DNA of 64,000 nt from Holacanthus passer (taxonomy: Eukaryota; Chordata; Actinopteri; Pomacanthidae), in the NCBI GenBank assembly GCA_025331565.1, contig JAFREQ010000075.1, positions 62,001 through 126,000 on the forward strand, given 5' to 3'. Under the pieces are notes generated by a model that searched no databases, was not told the DNA's origin, and was given only the letters and a program-made list of their open reading frames with translations. Of the stretch, positions 59,308-64,000 are shown piece by piece; positions within the stretch are counted from its first letter, which is position 1; the number at the start of each line of letters is the position of its first letter. The translations under genes and the position numbers were made by a program.

Positions 59308-60265
59308 AATTTGGAATTTGATGTAAAAATGCACCAGTCTGCTCTCATGGAGCTCATTTATTGAACACTTTTGGTAACCTGTTTGACATTTTGGGATTCC
59401 TATAGATGTTTAGATCACATCGTCACTACTCATGAAACACAGCACATTACATGGTACTACTATAATATTTAATATATAGTGCACTGTGTTAACCTTCAAA
59501 AGATTCATAAGGGTCAGTGATCTCAATTTACTGCATTGAGCTACTGGGTGTATATCATGTAGCCTATCACAGTCCTGCTCTCACCTTTATAAAAAAAAAA
59601 CAGGTGGGTCCTTTTCAGGTCCTTTACCTTGGTGGGAACTGAATTGCGGGTTTAGCATTAAAGTGTTAAAGTGTATGATACCAAGGATACTGGATCAACT
59701 GAAATGCAGTTTTCAGTAATGATATAATTGACACCTGTGCTTTTTCTGTCATTGCATGTCAAAATGTCTGCAATAAAAAGCCCTATTAAAATGTACTCTA
59801 TGTTGGTTGTAAAGGATGAATTTCTTAGGTTTGCTTTAGGTTTCATGAATTAGTGCAAGATTGTAGTATGCATGTATGTGGTATAAAAGTGCAAAAACTG
59901 TGTATCGCACATAAATACAGTTATAGATTTGTATAATTGTAGCAAATGAAAAAAAAGTTATTTGGTTCTACATCCCAGCGTAAGTCTGCTTTCTTGAATT
60001 TGAGGCTGCTAGTGCGGAAAGTGTAGGATGCATTTTAAGCATGGACGCTAAACACAAACTATAGAATAGAATACTATAAATTTAAATGTGTGCATATTAT
60101 TTTTTCTATGCCTTGCAGTGAAATAGCCACAAATCTATACATCTGGTTTTTTGTGATAGGTTAGGCCTCCTTCAGTACAGTTCATGGTTATTCAACAAGC
60201 TGAATGGATTAATACAAAAGAATACAACATTATTACCAAATGCAGGGAGGAAGGTCTTTGCTCAG
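59308..60265. other. Stretch without a supported gene
   Basis: AT-rich sequence with AATAAA at 59772-59777 on the plus strand, which could close the candidate transcript to its left. An A-run lies at 59591-59600. Nothing else was recognised. Confidence 0.45.
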
Positions 60266-60446
60266 TCTGTGTGCATATTTGTGGGATCAATATAAAAAGA
60301 GCTGGCAGTAGTGTGTGTGTGTACACACATATGTGGGTAGGGGGCAGGTTGCCTGACAAATCTCACCCTAATCAGCTCCCATGGGATATGTGCATGTGCG
60401 TCTGTATGCATAACAGTGTGTGAACGTATGAAAATTGTGCATACGT
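60266..60446 (+). repeat. Local direct repeat, copy B (contains TATA-like motif)
   Basis: It begins tctgtgtgcatatttgtggg and matches copy A (58296) in the same orientation, about 1.97 kb away. Copy B is slightly longer because of extra GT units and an insertion near 60393-60408. It keeps the ATATAAAAAG motif. No recognisable frame follows it. Confidence 0.75.
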
Positions 60447-63400
60447 GAACTACTAGGATTGTGCATGTCGGTGCATGTGTGTGTGCACGCGCGTGTGTGT
60501 GTGTCCCTTTGTTGGTGTTTAAGTGTCTTCTGAATGTGAGGGCCCATGCTGTATCAGAGGTGCAGTGCAACATGGCTCTTAAATAATTTACTATAAATGA
60601 AAGTGAAAAATTAATGAGAGCAGATCCTCTCTTCTGTTTGTCCTCCCTCTTTCCCCCTCTCCTGGTGTCCTGATGTAAATGTCTTCCTCCCCTCTCCTGC
60701 TTAGTTAGCCTCACCATCAGCACTGTCATCAACACTGGAATATCTGTAGAATCTACAGTTTGTTTATCTTGGATCGACAACAAGCAACCCTCAGATACAA
60801 TTCAATATTGATGCATATTTACGATTCTGTTTCTCCATATTTTAAATAAAATCAATATTGCCACCTCCTCAGAATAAGTGTTATCCTTAGAGTGTCAGAG
60901 AAGGGAATGTGAAACAGCCTGCTGAGAGTTTGATGCAGGAGTAAAGAATATATCAGAGACTGATGACAGGTCTCAGCTGATGCATTTTGCTGCTGTGTTT
61001 CTGATGTCATTCACATCTTTCTAAATGTGCTGAGGAGCTTTCAGATTGCAATTAAACATGTTCAACCCTCAGAGGATGTTTCAGACTAGCTTTCTGTATT
61101 GTGTCGATGTTGTCCTTTCTGTTCACTTGACCTTTGAGGTGTTCTCATGAAACTCGACACTATCAGTTAGTCAATAAAAGCCTTAGCCCTGTAACTAGAT
61201 TCATCAATATACTGGATCAGTTGAATGGTTACTTGTGGGCCCATAACCCTGTATTGGAAAAGCAAGTAAAGAGAATGGATGGATAGATATTTGTCTTCCT
61301 TTTTATTTTTGGTGTTGCAATGATTATTTTGGCCATATGGTGCATGGTGCATATTCAAAAGTTCCAATCAGTCAACCATGTAAATCATAATATGACTAAT
61401 AAGACTGCAGTACAGTTGAATATATAAGTCTGAACAATGGAAACACATCATCACCATATCTAAACCAACCATAAAGTTATGCATCAGTTGGACCAGGAAC
61501 AACAGGATCATGATATCATGGGAACAAGTGAATCCCATGTTATGCACAAAAAAAGTAAATAAACAAATGTAAAATAATAGTGGCAACATTTTCATGCCCA
61601 TTGGATAAAAATAGAGGTGACTCTTTGTACTGCACGTTATATATAAATACATGTTTTGTAGATTATGTACAGAGTGGAGCTAATGTGTGTGAGGCCATGA
61701 TGACAGGATGTAATGAAACAAAAACACAGACCATCTCTTGGGACCTTGAGAAAGCAGCCCAGATGGGCATCATTATGAGTCACTTCACAATTATTTATTT
61801 CGAGAAAATTCCAACACAGAGGACCTTTAACTACAGCTCAGGATGTTAGTGACAAAGAGTGTCACATGAGCAAAGATGATCTTTAATTTAGAGAAGCATT
61901 GCTGCACAGTAAGCTTGATTTGTGATGAGTTGCAGAAGGAGGACAAGATGAAGACAGGTTTATTGTAAAATGGGTGATTTGTCCATCTTTTTTTTTTCTT
62001 TGGTACTGATTTATAGTTCCCTGAATAACTATGGTGGGAGTGTACCACGCCTTTTCTGCCCTCAGCATGTGCTATTAGTGCATTCAACCAAGGAAATGCG
62101 TCTCAAGTGGCACAATAAAATGTATTTACAGCATACTGCACTGTGCTTTATTGTAAAGGGAAAGGTCAAAAGTTTAAGGAGATCCACACGTAGCATTTGC
62201 CCTTGTCCAGGAACTGACCTGGAAGCAGTGCTGCGATCATTTCCCAGTTTGTGAATTAATTAAAGTGCTGCAACCCCAAGAGAAACAGCCCTGAATAGTT
62301 CATTTTAACTTTGATGTCATGAATATACTGCATAGCTGGTCGTCTTGCCTATGGGGTACACTCACGAGGAGAATAAGATCGACACAGTAACTTAACCAAC
62401 ACACTGTTTTTAGATGCTGGGAGCCTCAATGGAAACAAGTACACAGAAAAATATACAGTACACTGTGGTGAAAGACAGTTAAATTAAAGCCTGTGAGACA
62501 TTTCCTTTTCCTTCTCCACTCATCATCTGTGACACTGTCAGATAGGTCTGAGAGTAACCACAACACCATGAGGAAAAAAGTCATTCAGCCATAAAACAAC
62601 ATTATTGGTAAGAAGCTCACTCCATGGCCCTTCCTCACCAAAGCTTCTCCCCAACCAACCATTTCATCCTCTCCAGTCATCACAGTGTAACAATGACAAA
62701 GTGGCGTATGCAACAGACTCGTACAATTTGCATATTAAACATCCAACATATATCAGACAGTTTTTGGGGCCATAAATGTCCTTAATTCATCAGTTCCTGA
62801 ATATTATTATTTTCATTAAAGTCAATACAACATATCAAACCCATGTAATGAATTATGACATAAATGGGAAATGGACACACAGCAGAAGAAGTTCGTTTAG
62901 GTGAGGTGTGGCAGTAGTGGCATCAGTGGTGTGAATGTGGCTGAGTCTGAGGTCAAAACAAGACACTATGGAATGTAAAGAGAGTACAGGGACCAATATA
63001 GCAAGTACTCATTACAAAGAAATACGTGGCAACACATCTGCTATGACAGTTGGCTGCTCCTTTGACATGACTAACGTCAAGATCATTTGCCTGCAGAGGC
63101 AAAGACCATCTTATTAGCATCAGATTTTGGCATTTAATAAATCTAAATCCTGTATAAAGATTGTGGTCTGCTGCAGAGTACTAGAGGAAGATGACTGTTC
63201 AACTTCTCTTGAAAATAAGCTGACTGGCCTCACCACTCCCTTGGGACATGGCAGCATGTGTTCCCACCTGGCTGGCATCTACCTGGAGCATAAACACCAT
63301 GCTGAGACATTACGTTAGACTTTACATTATCAAAGGATTGCTGACATTCAGAAGGCCAAACGACCTTTTCTGACGCCTTCAACAGCTCAGTTAAAGGGAA

Positions 63401-63499
63401 CGCATCCGTGGGAAAGTTATGCAGAAACTCTTTCAGTATTAAACTGAGCGCTGGACTTCCTTTTTTGTTGTAGGGTGTGGAAATTTGCCAAAACGTTGG
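60447..63499. other. Gene-free stretch
   Basis: It contains a GT/CG alternating tract (60471-60504) and a T-run (61988-61998). The longest minus frame (60262-60783) is produced by the CA/GT-rich sequence. No exon is supported up to 63499. Two plus-strand frames near 62935-63318 show no known domain. Confidence 0.45.
60471..60504. repeat. (GT)n/(GC)n alternating tract
   Basis: GT-rich sequence with GCACGCGCG in the middle. It is an alternating purine-pyrimidine run of about 34 bases with Z-DNA potential. Confidence 0.8.
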
Positions 63500-63770
63500 T
63501 CAAGACAGGGGCCACCCTGAACTTGCTCCAGCAGGCAGCTATTTTCAGAGAAAAAGCTCTAAAAACCTGGACACTACCTGTTAAGCGCCTAACAGCAAAC
63601 AGACACAGTTAGAGACTTGCAGGTGAACATATTGGAGCATTTAGCAGCCAAAGGGATATTTCCCTCAGAGGATGGTGGAGACCAAAAACAGAGTGTGAAT
63701 ATAGGATTTATATTTGCCATGTGGCCAGAAACACGACTTCCAATGAATGATAATGTTGCTCTGTAATGAG
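63500..63770 (-). repeat. Interspersed repeat family R, copy 3 (reverse orientation)
   Basis: Reversed, it reads 'ttggaagtcgtgtttctg', 'ggtctccaccatcctctgag', 'tttggctgctaaatgctcca', 'tatgttcacctgcaagtctc' and 'tctgaaaatagctgcctgct'. These are the blocks of the copies at 5862 and 17275 in the same order. It confirms that the family is dispersed in both orientations. Confidence 0.6.
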
Positions 63771-64000
63771 TAAATAATAAAATGTGTGTTTACACTTTCA
63801 CCATATCAACTGAAAAAGTAATATGTCAGTGTTGTGCTTACAACTTGTTACAGGGTTAAACCTTAACACAGTCATGTACTTAATGCTGTTTAAAACTGTT
63901 TTGTTCACCCACGCTTTTGTGTGACAAAAAATGTCAAATACATGTTAAACACTTGGAATTCAAAAGAAGCAGAATTTCACCAGGTTTGTTTTTGGGTCTG
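63771..64000. other. Window end, no feature
   Basis: AT-rich sequence with AATAAA-like words. No exon was recognised. Confidence 0.5.

Noticed and set aside
60262..60783. 173-codon open frame on the minus strand
   Set aside because: It crosses the GT/CG tract and the local direct repeat, and its His/Thr-rich content comes from CA dinucleotides.
1..64000. CRISPR arrays, operons, prophage, integrons or other prokaryotic systems
   Set aside because: The window is spliced, microsatellite-rich vertebrate DNA. The regular repeats are dinucleotide runs and transposon relics, not spacer arrays.

Overview
This is a eukaryotic, vertebrate window, almost certainly from a teleost fish and probably a percomorph (inference). 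The evidence is one spliced gene with short introns and clear vertebrate homology, CpG depletion outside one promoter, very dense (CA)n/(GT)n microsatellites, and decayed transposons of types familiar from fish genomes: CR1/L2-like and RTE-like LINEs, a Tc1/mariner copy and several small inverted-repeat elements.

The only gene I can name is dhcr7 (7-dehydrocholesterol reductase, the last step of cholesterol synthesis) on the minus strand. Seven coding exons lie between 55388 (start) and 50977 (stop). All seven junctions have GT/AG sites and keep the frame, giving 478 residues (human 475). A non-coding first exon ends at 56195 and sits under a small CpG-rich promoter at about 56200-56365 with a GC box and two CCAAT boxes.

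Positions 1-50970 hold no gene I can support. The layout is: a short inverted-repeat element (60-430), an interspersed repeat (5862-6110, relatives at 17275-17620 and 63500-63770), a THAP-domain fragment (7717-7983, minus), an internally deleted LINE (18948-20230, minus), a fish LINE-tail repeat (27423-27571), more copies of the first element (28027-28339, 29630-29855, 33391-33985), a second inverted-repeat element (32913-33205), a cluster of unusual-structure DNA (34130-34700), a dead Tc1-like transposon (39911-41020), and other repeats at 45338, 47540 and 49100.

Beyond the dhcr7 promoter, 56990-57615 holds two unrelated LINE fragments side by side. A sequence of about 160 bp with a TATA-like motif occurs twice (58296-58457 and 60266-60446). 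Downstream of the first copy lies an unrecognised two-exon candidate gene (58603-59307, plus) with good splice sites, a 111-bp intron and a downstream AATAAA. It is the most speculative feature here and the one most worth checking. I found no CRISPR, operon, phage or other prokaryotic structure.
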